Shown: in pieces, positions 19,059 through 27,027 of the stretch
Position numbering within the stretch: the stretch's first letter is position 1
Layout of the letters: each line of letters begins with the position of its first letter
From: Chitinophagales bacterium
Lineage (GTDB): Bacteria; Bacteroidota; Bacteroidia; Chitinophagales; JADIYW01
Length of the DNA: 64,000 bases
NCBI GenBank assembly: GCA_023957235.1
Contig: JAMLHI010000003.1
Coordinates: forward strand, 215,371 to 279,370
Reading direction: 5' to 3'
The notes under the pieces: generated by a model
What the model was told of the DNA's origin: nothing
Database searches by the model: none
The model's input: the letters and a program-made list of their open reading frames with translations, nothing else
Made by a program: the position numbers and the translations under genes

Positions 19059-19706
19059 ATGGAGATACAATTGTCGGCAGTAGGAAAGAGATATGGATTA
19101 GCTTGGATATTTAGACATCTTGATTTCGAGTTTTCTATTGGAAATTCCTATGCGTTGACGGGTCATAATGGTTCTGGAAAATCTACTTTACTAAAAATTA
19201 TTTCAGGAGGTTTGTCGCCAAGTGAAGGCAGAGTGGTATTTAAAGATACTCATAGAGAATATTCACAGATTGAGGTAGCTCAACACCTTTCTTATGCTGC
19301 GCCTTATATTTCATTGATTGATGAATTTACATTAAGAGAAATGTTGGACTTCCATTTTAGTTTTAAGAAAATGAGGGTTCCTAAAGAGGATTTTTTGGAA
19401 ATTTTGGGTTTAAAGGCTCATATTAATAAGCCAATTTCAAATTTTTCTTCAGGAATGATGCAAAGATTAAAATTGTGTTTAGCTATTTTATCTCAAACTC
19501 AGATTCTTTTACTGGACGAACCGACATCTTATTTAGATGAAAATGCTATCAAATGGTATAAGCAATTACTAGCAGAAAATATTGAAAACAGATTGGTAAT
19601 ATTAGGTTCCAATCAGCAACAGGAATATACATTTGTCACTGGAGGGATTTTGCATTTGCCTGATTTTAAATACGAGAGAAAACTTCCTTATGGAACTGAA
19701 TTATAA
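19059..19706 (+). CDS. ABC transporter ATP-binding protein
   Basis: A single nucleotide-binding domain of 215 residues. Walker A is GHNGSGKST (Lys41), the signature is NFSSGMMQRLKL, and Walker B is ILLLDEPTSYLDE; a switch histidine is not evident, with LGSNQQQE in its place. The protein resembles the CcmA-like group of short export-type ATPases. No permease gene is adjacent, so the transported substrate is unknown. The last 17 bases overlap the start of the alpha/beta hydrolase gene, which suggests co-expression. A TAATTTTG -7 box sits nine bases before the start. Confidence 0.85.
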   Translation: MEIQLSAVGKRYGLAWIFRHLDFEFSIGNSYALTGHNGSGKSTLLKIISGGLSPSEGRVVFKDTHREYSQIEVAQHLSYAAPYISLIDEFTLREMLDFHFSFKKMRVPKEDFLEILGLKAHINKPISNFSSGMMQRLKLCLAILSQTQILLLDEPTSYLDENAIKWYKQLLAENIENRLVILGSNQQQEYTFVTGGILHLPDFKYERKLPYGTEL

Positions 19707-20454
19707 GGTTTTAGGTGATGTTGGTGAAGATGTAATTTTAATTCATGGATTGTTAGGTTCTTTGGATAACTTGCATACTTTTGGAAAAAAAATTTCCAAA
19801 ACTTATCGTGTGTGGTTATTAGACATGAGAAATCACGGACATTCTCCACATTCTAATGAAATGAGTTATGATATTATGGCTGCAGATGTTCGATTGTTTA
19901 TGCAACAACATGATATAGGTCATTCACACTTGATAGGTCATTCTATGGGAGGAAAAGTGGCTATGACATTTGCTCTTACTTATCCAGAAATGACAGATAG
20001 GCTTATTGTTATAGACATTGGCCCAAAAGCTTATGCAGGAGATCACTTGACTATTATGAAAGCCATGTTGTCTATTCATACAACTGAATATACAGAGCGT
20101 TCACAGATAGAAAAGGAATTTTATGCTCAAATTCCTTCAAAGCGCATTGTGCAATTGATGATGAAAAATATAGGACGTAACAGTGAAGGGTTTTATTGGA
20201 AGCCTAATGTAAAAGTGCTTTATGAGAAGTACAGACAAATGATGGATGATGTACCTATTAAAGGAGAGTTTGTCGGAAAAACTTCATTTATTAAAGGAGC
20301 TGATAGTGATTATATTGAAGTAGAAGATTTGGATCGATTTAGAGTCTTTTTTCCTGAAGCCCAACTATATGTCGTTCCTAATGCAGGACATTGGGTTCAT
20401 GCAGACCAACCTGAATATTTTTATCAATTAGTTTGTAAAATATTGGAGGACTAG
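19690..20454 (+). CDS. Alpha/beta hydrolase (YbfF-like esterase)
   Basis: An alpha/beta hydrolase of 254 residues. The N-terminus LNYKVLGDVGEDVILIHGLLGSLDN gives the HG oxyanion segment. DMRNHGHSPHS is typical of the YbfF/biphenyl hydrolase group. The nucleophile elbow is LIGHSMGGK (Ser85), and the catalytic histidine is in PNAGHWVHADQPE near the C-terminus. YbfF-type enzymes act as esterases or thioesterases on small acyl esters; the substrate here is unknown. The open frame extends to 19633 inside the ABC gene, but ATG 19690 gives the family-like N-terminus. It overlaps the ABC gene by 17 bases and the convergent oxidoreductase gene by four. Confidence 0.88.
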   Translation: MELNYKVLGDVGEDVILIHGLLGSLDNLHTFGKKISKTYRVWLLDMRNHGHSPHSNEMSYDIMAADVRLFMQQHDIGHSHLIGHSMGGKVAMTFALTYPEMTDRLIVIDIGPKAYAGDHLTIMKAMLSIHTTEYTERSQIEKEFYAQIPSKRIVQLMMKNIGRNSEGFYWKPNVKVLYEKYRQMMDDVPIKGEFVGKTSFIKGADSDYIEVEDLDRFRVFFPEAQLYVVPNAGHWVHADQPEYFYQLVCKILED

Positions 20455-21725
20455 CTAAATATTCCTTTTTTACGATTGGAAAATTTACTTTTGGCTAATT
20501 TCTGGACTACTTCTTCAGCTACAGCTTTCCCACTTAAAAGTGCATTATTGATAGTGCCATACGAAAAATAATCTCCACAATAATAAATTTCCTCTCTTTC
20601 TTCAAAAAGCTCAAATTGATGTTGAGTAGAAATTTGAGGCAATCCATGTTGGATATGATAGGTCTTTAAATGTGCCCAATTATTGACTTTAATTCCAAAC
20701 CAATTGATTAATTCTTTCAAGACTTCATCAATTAATTCATCTTCATCTTTTTCGAAATAGCCTTTCAGGTTGACACATACTAGATGGTGTCCTGTAGGAG
20801 CATAAGTAGGCTGAATGGTTGAAGGGACAAAAATATGATTAACGATTCCTTTATTTTGACCATTTAAAAGAATGATAGGAGATTTGACTGGAGGTGTTTG
20901 TGTAGAAAAATACATGCAAGTATTTTTTGAAAATAAAATATTGCTTTCGTATTTAGGCATTATTTTTTTGATATCATAAGGAGGAATGCTGACGACAACT
21001 TTCTTGGCTTCAACAAATTCCCCAGAGCTTGTCAGAACGCCATTATGAAAAACTTCTTTGACTTTTGTATGAAATCTGATGGTATCTTTATCTAATTGAT
21101 CAGCCAATTGTAGAGCAAGACTACCAATCCCATAAGCAGGTAATGCACTCTCTTCAAAAGCAAAATTTTTAAATGTCAAAGCATATACATAAGCAGATGT
21201 GCTTAAGGTATTGTCATAAAATATGGCTTGATGTAAAGGTTTGAAAAAATGGTCTATAAATTTTGAACTGAACCCTCTTAATTCTAAAAACTCTTTAGTG
21301 CTAATATTTTTTAATTTTTTAAACTGCTCTTCAGAATTGACCATTAGATAAGAGAGCATAGCTCCCATTTTGATTTTATCTTTGAAAGTCATAAATGGAG
21401 AGAAAGCTAATGCTAATGAATCTCCTATTTTTTTAAGTGGATTGGTGATCAGGTGAAAATTGTTATTGTAATGAAGCAATGCACCTGGATATATAGACTC
21501 TAATCTTAAATTTTTATAATTGAATATTGATTTTGATTCTTCATACCCCTTTTGTAAAAAATGCAATCCTCTATCAAGGATATAACCATTGATATAATCT
21601 GACCGACATCGCCCTCCTGCTTTTCCATTGGCTTCCAGTACCAAAACTTTACAACCTGCAGACTGCAAGTGATAAGCAGTGGATAATCCAGAAATTCCAG
21701 CTCCTACGACAATGACATCTACCAT
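20451..21725 (-). CDS. NAD(P)/FAD-dependent oxidoreductase (amine oxidase/phytoene desaturase-like)
   Basis: A flavoprotein of 424 residues. The FAD dinucleotide fold is at the extreme N-terminus: VIVVGAGISGLSTAYHL, then the VLVLEANGKAGGRCRSD continuation. GYILDRGLHFLQKGY is the second conserved strand of the amine oxidase/protoporphyrinogen oxidase-like group. The C-terminal FAD motif is YYCGDYFSYGTINNALLSGKAVAEEV. Substrate is not known; homologues in Bacteroidota are annotated as FAD-dependent oxidoreductases. No carotenoid or heme genes accompany it. It is convergent with the hydrolase gene and overlaps its stop by four bases. Confidence 0.85.
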   Translation of the reverse strand: MVDVIVVGAGISGLSTAYHLQSAGCKVLVLEANGKAGGRCRSDYINGYILDRGLHFLQKGYEESKSIFNYKNLRLESIYPGALLHYNNNFHLITNPLKKIGDSLALAFSPFMTFKDKIKMGAMLSYLMVNSEEQFKKLKNISTKEFLELRGFSSKFIDHFFKPLHQAIFYDNTLSTSAYVYALTFKNFAFEESALPAYGIGSLALQLADQLDKDTIRFHTKVKEVFHNGVLTSSGEFVEAKKVVVSIPPYDIKKIMPKYESNILFSKNTCMYFSTQTPPVKSPIILLNGQNKGIVNHIFVPSTIQPTYAPTGHHLVCVNLKGYFEKDEDELIDEVLKELINWFGIKVNNWAHLKTYHIQHGLPQISTQHQFELFEEREEIYYCGDYFSYGTINNALLSGKAVAEEVVQKLAKSKFSNRKKGIFS

Positions 21726-21830
21726 AAAATTGATAAAAAAGACTTGTAAATTTAAGGGTATTTATGGCGAGATTTAGAAAAGTAGCTATTAAGTAAAGAT
21801 TATTAATTATCTTAAAGAGTTCTGCTCATC

Positions 21831-22376
21831 TTACCTGAGTGGGAGTTGAGTTTCAATTTGCCATTTTGTCCCATTATGTTTGAATAGAGTGATTGCAGAA
21901 ATTTGAGTTTGACGATGATAAGTTTTTAATTGATAATCAGCAATGATTTTGGGCAAGTCATTTCTATTGATATCTCTATTAGCTATGGTAATATGAGGAT
22001 TAAATTGGTAATTGTTTTTTGTGTTTAAATAGGGTGAAAAATATTGATATATTTCGTTTTGTAAGTTAAAAATTTCTGGAGGACAAATGAGTTTTGCATA
22101 AAACACACTATCACCGAAAGTGTCAAATCCTTGTATTTTTAAATCAAAAGAAGCAACAGTGGGTAGAAAGTTTGTAAATATTTCAATGAGTTCTTCTGTG
22201 CTTGTCTGCAACCATGAGAATGGAGGAATCAAAGTGATATGAGCAGGAGATTTTAAAGATACTTTGTAGCCATATTTTTCAAACAAATCTATTTTAAATT
22301 GGTAGAGCTCTTGTTCAGTTTTTGTATCAGGAATAAGGGCAATGAAGAAAAGAGAAGTGAGAGGTTTTATGCTCAT
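21831..22376 (-). CDS. 2'-5' RNA ligase / 2H phosphoesterase family protein
   Basis: A 181-residue member of the 2H phosphoesterase superfamily, with the two histidine motifs: AHITLIPPFSW near residue 41 and PHITIANRD near 126. These motifs bind and cleave 2',3'-cyclic or 2'-5' phosphodiester bonds in LigT-type proteins. The N-terminal FFIALIPDTKTEQELYQFK also fits. The physiological RNA substrate is unknown. It abuts the hemolysin III gene: its start at 22376 directly follows that gene's stop, so the two are probably transcribed together. Confidence 0.85.
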   Translation of the reverse strand: MSIKPLTSLFFIALIPDTKTEQELYQFKIDLFEKYGYKVSLKSPAHITLIPPFSWLQTSTEELIEIFTNFLPTVASFDLKIQGFDTFGDSVFYAKLICPPEIFNLQNEIYQYFSPYLNTKNNYQFNPHITIANRDINRNDLPKIIADYQLKTYHRQTQISAITLFKHNGTKWQIETQLPLR

Positions 22377-23009
22377 TTAAAAACTCTGTTGGATAGCAAA
22401 TAAATGAAATGTACTCCCTGCTAAAACAAATACATGCCAAATAGCATGATTATAAGGCAATTTGTGCCAAATATAAAATAATACGCCTATTGTGTATGAA
22501 AGCCCTCCAAATAGGATTAGATATTGAATATGTTCAGGGCAAACAGCAATAAAATCTTTAAAAACAAAAATGGCCATCCATCCCAAGAATAAATAACTAA
22601 AAACAGAGAATAGCTCAAATCTTCCAGTGAAAAATAATTTTATAATTACTCCCAAAGTGATGATAGACCACATAATTGTTAAAAACCAAAGTGCTTGATT
22701 GTAAGGAAGAAATTTCGCTACCAAAGGAGTATAAGTTCCTCCTATCAACAAATAGATGGAAGTATGATCCCATATTCTCAATGTTTCTTTCAAATGTGGT
22801 CTTTTAACGTAATGATATAGTGTTGAAGATCCATATACCATCATTAGACCGAATGAAAATACAATGACTGTCCATAGGTATCCTATGTTTTCATCGTTGA
22901 ACATTTTTATAAATATTGAGGGTAAAAGTGAAATAAATAAAATAATACCCGCAAGGTGTGTCAGGGTATTAGCTATTTCATGACCTTTGCTCAATTTTCT
23001 CACTTTCAA
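22377..23009 (-). CDS. Hemolysin III family protein (PAQR-type membrane protein)
   Basis: A 210-residue integral membrane protein with seven hydrophobic helices. Family motifs: SKGHEIANTLTHLAGI at the start, SSTLYHYV after the second helix, IWDHTSIYLLIGGTYTP in the middle, and HAIWHVFVLAGSTFHLFAI near the end. The conserved histidines are those thought to bind a metal in PAQR proteins. The name comes from a Bacillus hemolysin, but the cellular role in Gram-negative bacteria is unclear. A -33/-7 promoter pair lies just upstream (23023-23057). Confidence 0.9.
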   Translation of the reverse strand: MKVRKLSKGHEIANTLTHLAGIILFISLLPSIFIKMFNDENIGYLWTVIVFSFGLMMVYGSSTLYHYVKRPHLKETLRIWDHTSIYLLIGGTYTPLVAKFLPYNQALWFLTIMWSIITLGVIIKLFFTGRFELFSVFSYLFLGWMAIFVFKDFIAVCPEHIQYLILFGGLSYTIGVLFYIWHKLPYNHAIWHVFVLAGSTFHLFAIQQSF

Positions 23010-23022
23010 CTTTTTAGTCCGA

Positions 23023-23057
23023 CAAAGGTAATCATCTTATTTTACCTAAAAGTCAAA
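23023..23057 (-). promoter_or_regulatory. Putative promoter of the hemolysin III gene
   Basis: Read on the minus strand: TTTG at 23057-23054 and TACCTTTG at 23030-23023, with 23 bases between. This fits the Bacteroidota -33/-7 consensus. The box ends 13 bases before the start codon. Confidence 0.45.
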
Positions 23058-23135
23058 TCTGTTTTATCTTGTGTGCAATAAGATGGGAAAATGATAGAAA
23101 TGAATAGTGTGTAATTGACAGATTATTAGGGAATT

Positions 23136-23765
23136 TTAAAACAATCCAAATAGTTCTGCATCTATTTTTTGAACAACTTTTCCAAAATCTTCTTTATTAT
23201 CAGCAAAATTGAGATTGTCAACAGAGATAATTAAAAGCTTCCCGTCTTTATAATTCTCAATCCAGTTTTCATAAAATTGATTGAGTTGTTTGAGATAATC
23301 TAGGCGGATATTATCTTCATAATCTCTACCTCTTTTTTCAATTTGATTGACTAAAGTAGAAAGAGATGATTTTAAATAAATCAGTAAATCAGGTGCTTTA
23401 ATCTGAGTGCGTATCGTCTTGAATAAGCTGATATAATTTTCAAAATCTCTAGTGCTCATCAAACCCATTTCGTGAAGGTTGGGAGCAAAGATATGTGCAT
23501 CTTCATAAATAGTACGGTCTTGAATCACAACATTGTTACCACTTTGGATTTCGATAGTTTGTTGCAATCTTTTATTTAGAAAATATATCTGCAAATTAAA
23601 TGACCATCTGGGCATGTCTTGATAAAAGTCATTGAGATAAGGATTGTTTTCTACATCCTCATATCTAGGTTCCCAATTATAGTGTTTGGCAAGCAATTCT
23701 GTAAGCGTCGTTTTTCCAGCTCCGATATTCCCTGCAATAGCGATATGTTTAAAAGGCGTGCTGAT
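23136..23765 (-). CDS. Deoxynucleoside kinase, apparently without a standard start codon
   Basis: A member of the deoxyadenosine/deoxyguanosine kinase family that phosphorylates deoxynucleosides for salvage. The P-loop HIAIAGNIGAGKTT, the YEDVENNPYLNDFYQDMPRWSFNLQIYFL block, the QDRTIYEDAHIFA motif carrying the DR(S/T)-type lid residues, and PDLLIYLKSSLSTLVNQIEKRGRDYE are all present. The first ATG/GTG/TTG in frame is TTG 23696, which lies after the P-loop and would remove it. Between the in-frame TAG at 23772-23774 and the P-loop there are only AAT ACT ATC AGC ACG CCT TTT AAA CAT ATC GCT ATT. I placed the start at ATC 23765; a start at another Ile codon or a sequence error is possible. It lies 26 bases after trpS. 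Confidence 0.8.
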   Translation of the reverse strand: MSTPFKHIAIAGNIGAGKTTLTELLAKHYNWEPRYEDVENNPYLNDFYQDMPRWSFNLQIYFLNKRLQQTIEIQSGNNVVIQDRTIYEDAHIFAPNLHEMGLMSTRDFENYISLFKTIRTQIKAPDLLIYLKSSLSTLVNQIEKRGRDYEDNIRLDYLKQLNQFYENWIENYKDGKLLIISVDNLNFADNKEDFGKVVQKIDAELFGLF

Positions 23766-23791
23766 AGTATTCTATTTTTAAAGTATATCAA

Positions 23792-24793
23792 TTATTTCCA
23801 AATGCTTTTCAATCCCATTAGGTCTTTTACCCCATCTAAAGTAGCTTTTGCACTTATTCTGGCTTTTTCGGCACCTTGTTGAGCAATTTTTTTTAAAGTA
23901 TTCTCATCACTGTCTAAATCTACAATTTTTTCTCTTATTGGAGATATAAATTGTATCATATCTGTAGCTAATTGTTTTTTAAGATCACCATATCGAATAC
24001 TACAATTATTCCAAGTTTCATCAAAATATTGGATAGTGTCAGGAGTAGAAACTAATTCCATTAAGCTAAAAATATTCTTGATTTCTTCTGGCTTTTTTGA
24101 GTTTTCATGCTGTGGTCCGCTATCTGTTTTGGCTTTCCTGATTTTTTTAGTAATCAATTGATCGCTATCTCTCAAATAAATAGCGTTTCCTTCTCCCTCA
24201 GATTTACCCATTTTCCCATTGCCATCTAGACCTGGAACTTTTACTAATTTTCCAGTAAAATTATAAGCATAAGGTTCAGGAAAAAAATCTGTTCCATATC
24301 TGTGATTGAATCTTACTGCAAAATTTCTAGCCATTTCAAGATGTTGCTCTTGATCCTTACCTACTGGGACTTTGTGCGCTCTGTGAATCAAGATATCTGC
24401 TGCCATCAATACTGGATAAGTAAGTAGTCCTGCATTGATATTTTCCTGATGTTTTTTAATTTTTTCTTTAAAAGAAGCTGTCTTTTCAAGTTCTCCTTTG
24501 TAGGCCAGCATATTGAGCAATGTATAAAGTTCAGTGATTTCAGGAACATCTGACTGTATATATATGGCTGATAAGTCTGGATTGAGACCGCAAGCAATAT
24601 ATTCTACTAAAACATCTTTTACGCTTTTTTGAAGCAATTGAGGATCTGTATGAGTAGTGAGTGCATGTAAATTGGCAATGAAAAAATAACATTCCTTTTC
24701 ATGTTGTAATTGAACAAAATTGCGTACAGCACCAAAATAATTTCCTAAATGAAGTTGCCCAGTTGAACGGATACCACTCAAAACTTTTTCCAT
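23792..24793 (-). CDS. trpS: Tryptophan--tRNA ligase
   Basis: A class I aminoacyl-tRNA synthetase of 333 residues that charges tRNA-Trp. The N-terminus VLSGIRSTGQLHLGNYFGAV contains the HIGH-like signature as HLGN. LTYPVLMAADIL and VPVGKDQEQHLEMAR are the conserved tryptophan/ATP-binding segments, and NGKMGKSEGEGNAIYL holds the KMSKS-like motif as KMGKS. Length is normal. It is followed closely by the deoxynucleoside kinase gene. A terminator-like hairpin (24799-24834) ends five bases before its start codon, an unusual place that may indicate attenuation. Confidence 0.96.
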   Translation of the reverse strand: MEKVLSGIRSTGQLHLGNYFGAVRNFVQLQHEKECYFFIANLHALTTHTDPQLLQKSVKDVLVEYIACGLNPDLSAIYIQSDVPEITELYTLLNMLAYKGELEKTASFKEKIKKHQENINAGLLTYPVLMAADILIHRAHKVPVGKDQEQHLEMARNFAVRFNHRYGTDFFPEPYAYNFTGKLVKVPGLDGNGKMGKSEGEGNAIYLRDSDQLITKKIRKAKTDSGPQHENSKKPEEIKNIFSLMELVSTPDTIQYFDETWNNCSIRYGDLKKQLATDMIQFISPIREKIVDLDSDENTLKKIAQQGAEKARISAKATLDGVKDLMGLKSIWK

Positions 24794-24798
24794 TTTGC

Positions 24799-24834
24799 AA
24801 AAATAATCAACCTATATTAATTAATAGGATGATT
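24799..24834 (-). promoter_or_regulatory. Terminator-like hairpin directly upstream of trpS
   Basis: Read on the minus strand, an 11-bp stem with one T-T mismatch and an eight-base loop (24816-24823) is followed by ATTTTT, ending five bases before the trpS ATG. It could be an attenuator, or a terminator for an unseen upstream transcript. Confidence 0.4.
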
Positions 24835-24874
24835 TTTTGCTTTTAGGCTTCAAATGGTGTGTTTTGTGTTTTTA

Positions 24875-24890
24875 AAGTGATTTTTCACTT
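24875..24890. other. Small perfect hairpin in the trpS leader region
   Basis: AAGTGA-TTTT-TCACTT is a perfect 6-bp stem with a four-base loop, 82 bases upstream of trpS. It may belong to a structured leader or be a weak terminator; no function is shown by sequence alone. The rest of 24794-25026 holds no complete gene. Confidence 0.3.
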
Positions 24891-25026
24891 CCTTAGGAAC
24901 TATAGCATAAAATAATCGAGAAAAAATGAATGCCACCTTTGATTTGGTTTGCATCTGGCAATTCATGTCCTGAAAAAATAAATGTAAGTTTAATTTCTAT
25001 AGGACTTTTTATTAGTCATGTGAAAT

Positions 25027-25064
25027 AAAAAAGGGTTCAAACGAAATCGTTTAAACCCTTTTTT
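25027..25064 (-). terminator. Terminator after tRNA-Asp
   Basis: An 18-bp inverted repeat with a two-base loop (25045-25046) and one mismatch (25038/25053), flanked by six A and six T. It lies one base past the 3' end of tRNA-Asp on the minus strand and can also work in the other direction. Confidence 0.85.
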
Positions 25065-25065
25065 G

Positions 25066-25139
25066 CGGACCGGACGGGACTCGAACCCGCGACCTCCGCC
25101 GTGACAGGGCGGCATTCTAACCAACTGAACTACCGATCC
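25066..25139 (-). tRNA. tRNA-Asp (GTC)
   Basis: A complete cloverleaf of 74 bases on the minus strand. The acceptor stem GGATCGG pairs with CCGGTCC (one T-G pair), the discriminator is G, the anticodon loop reads CTGTCAC with anticodon GTC, and the T-loop is TTCGAGT. CCA is not encoded. A strong terminator follows immediately. Confidence 0.97.
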
Positions 25140-25301
25140 GTGCAATTAGCGAGTGCAAATATAGAATCTTTTTGTTTTTCAGCAAACCATTTTTTAATAT
25201 TCTTTATAATTATTTTTGCTATAACTATTTCTATCACAAAATCAGGAGATTATAATCATGAGATTCTATAATTATATTTGTAAATCATTGCTCATTTTAT
25301 C

Positions 25302-26972
25302 CTATTCTGAAGATCTGAAGAGTTTATTTTTTTTGAATAACTGATTAGAAGGAGTAGCATTTTTTTTGAGCTGTATTCTCTCAGGATTTTTGGGTGTTAA
25401 ATGATTAAAGCCTTTTTGTGTATCCGTTTCTTGAAAAATTTCTCTCTTTTCAAAAAGCTGGTGTTTTTTAATTCCAAAAGTGGATGTGTTTTCTTCAACT
25501 CCCATCTCATAAATAGGAGAGAAGTCTAGAGAAAAATCATAACCTGAATTATGCTCTGCTGAATACTGTAATTTTAAAGAAGCATATTTTTCGATAATTT
25601 TTCGGACATAAAAAAACGGTTCGCTTCCTCTGCAGTACCCATATTTACACACTGGATCTCTGTAAAAAGCAGGTTTGGATTTGTTGAGAAGGAAATATTC
25701 TACATTCCCATCCCATTTATTGGAATCATAGCCATATTTTTGAGCTAATCTCTGTGCGTCTTTCACATGCCCTTCACCTGCATTATATGAAGCCAAAATA
25801 AATTTCTTTCTTTCAGTTTCATCTTTTATTTCTTTCCAGAAATTTTCCAGCCATGCAATGTATTTTGTTCCTGTCTTGATATTTAATTCAGGATGATAGA
25901 TTTCTTGCATAGAATTTAAGCCAAATCTTCTTGCTGTTGCTGGCATGAGCTGCATCAGTCCTACAGCTCCTGCCCAAGATTTAGCTGTAGGTTTGTATCT
26001 GGATTCCTGCCAAATTAAAGAAGCTATTAATCTCCAATCCCAATTAATTTCTCTAGCATATTTTTGTACGATAGGGTCATAGACGGAAATTGACTGGTTC
26101 AGGTTATTAGAAGATGCAACTAAATCTTTGCCATCCTTGTCAGTAATGAACCTGCTAGTTTTGAAATATTGGTCATATAATGCGTATAAAGTTTTGTCTT
26201 TTCTTGAATTGTCAATAAAATGATTGAGGTCATCTAATAGGTTTTTGTTTTTTCTGTGGATGGCAAATGCAATATCTTGGGGTGGAGTAAGAGTTGTTTC
26301 GATATCAATATTATCAAAGTATTCTTTATTGATTAGGGCGATTTCTTTGTTGGCTACGGTATAAGCAATCTCATTTTCTGAAACCATTCTGATAAGGTCT
26401 TCTGGAGTCTTGGATTCGCCAATAGTTTGTACTTGAAGCTGGTTGTTGAGTTCAAATTTTATATCTGAAAGTGTTTGTCCATAAGCAGATTGTTCAGTGA
26501 TAGAGATTATTTTTCCTGTCAAAGAAGATATGGAGCCAATATATTCGGGTGATTTTTTATTTACTTTTCTTTGGACTAAAACGAGTTCTGTCTGAACATA
26601 AGGACGTGAAAATTCTATGAATCTCATTGGAAGGTTAACAATAGGTATATTATAGGCCATTATATCAGCTTCTCCGTTCAGTAATTTGCGACGCATTTCT
26701 TCTGGTTGGTTGACTACAATAACTTCTAGTTTTACTCCCAATTTTTTGGCATAGTTATAAATGAAATCATGTTCAAATCCCATTGGTTCTTCTTTATAAA
26801 GAAAATATCCTGTAGGATTATATGCAGTAACAAGTTTTAATACTCCTCGTTCTTTAATTTTTTGAATATCAGATGCTTGAAAATATTTATGATAAATGGC
26901 AAAACCCAAAATGATTATAGCTAGAATAATCAGAGAATAAATGAGGGTTTTTGGTTTTGTCATGCTATTCAA
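25302..26972 (-). CDS. mltF: Membrane-bound lytic murein transglycosylase MltF-like
   Basis: An envelope enzyme of 556 residues that cleaves peptidoglycan with 1,6-anhydro product formation. It has an N-terminal membrane anchor (about 9-26), a periplasmic substrate-binding (SBP_bac_3) domain (about 35-280) beginning IKERGVLKLVTAYNPTGYFL, and a goose-type/SLT domain (about 305-455). The catalytic Glu is in LIWQESRYKPTAKSWAGAVG (near residue 320), followed by GLMQLMPATA and the ASYNAGEGHV motif. The last 100 residues are polar and low in similarity to anything I recognise. MltF members use the SBP domain as a regulator of the lyase. The gene stands alone. Confidence 0.92.
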   Translation of the reverse strand: MNSMTKPKTLIYSLIILAIIILGFAIYHKYFQASDIQKIKERGVLKLVTAYNPTGYFLYKEEPMGFEHDFIYNYAKKLGVKLEVIVVNQPEEMRRKLLNGEADIMAYNIPIVNLPMRFIEFSRPYVQTELVLVQRKVNKKSPEYIGSISSLTGKIISITEQSAYGQTLSDIKFELNNQLQVQTIGESKTPEDLIRMVSENEIAYTVANKEIALINKEYFDNIDIETTLTPPQDIAFAIHRKNKNLLDDLNHFIDNSRKDKTLYALYDQYFKTSRFITDKDGKDLVASSNNLNQSISVYDPIVQKYAREINWDWRLIASLIWQESRYKPTAKSWAGAVGLMQLMPATARRFGLNSMQEIYHPELNIKTGTKYIAWLENFWKEIKDETERKKFILASYNAGEGHVKDAQRLAQKYGYDSNKWDGNVEYFLLNKSKPAFYRDPVCKYGYCRGSEPFFYVRKIIEKYASLKLQYSAEHNSGYDFSLDFSPIYEMGVEENTSTFGIKKHQLFEKREIFQETDTQKGFNHLTPKNPERIQLKKNATPSNQLFKKNKLFRSSE

Positions 26973-26975
26973 ATA

Positions 26976-27008
26976 TAAAAAAGGCGCAACTCATTGAATT
27001 GCGCCTTT
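26976..27008 (-). terminator. Terminator between the lipoprotein gene and mltF
   Basis: A 10-bp stem AAAGGCGCAA / TTGCGCCTTT (26980-26989 and 26999-27008) with a nine-base loop, followed on the minus strand by a T run. It lies 19 bases after the lipoprotein gene stop and only a few bases before the mltF start. Confidence 0.75.
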
Positions 27009-27027
27009 AAAAATAATTCAAATTTAG

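Noticed and set aside
23136..23696. Truncated kinase starting at TTG 23696
   Set aside because: The upstream in-frame bases encode an intact P-loop, so the truncated version would lose an essential motif.
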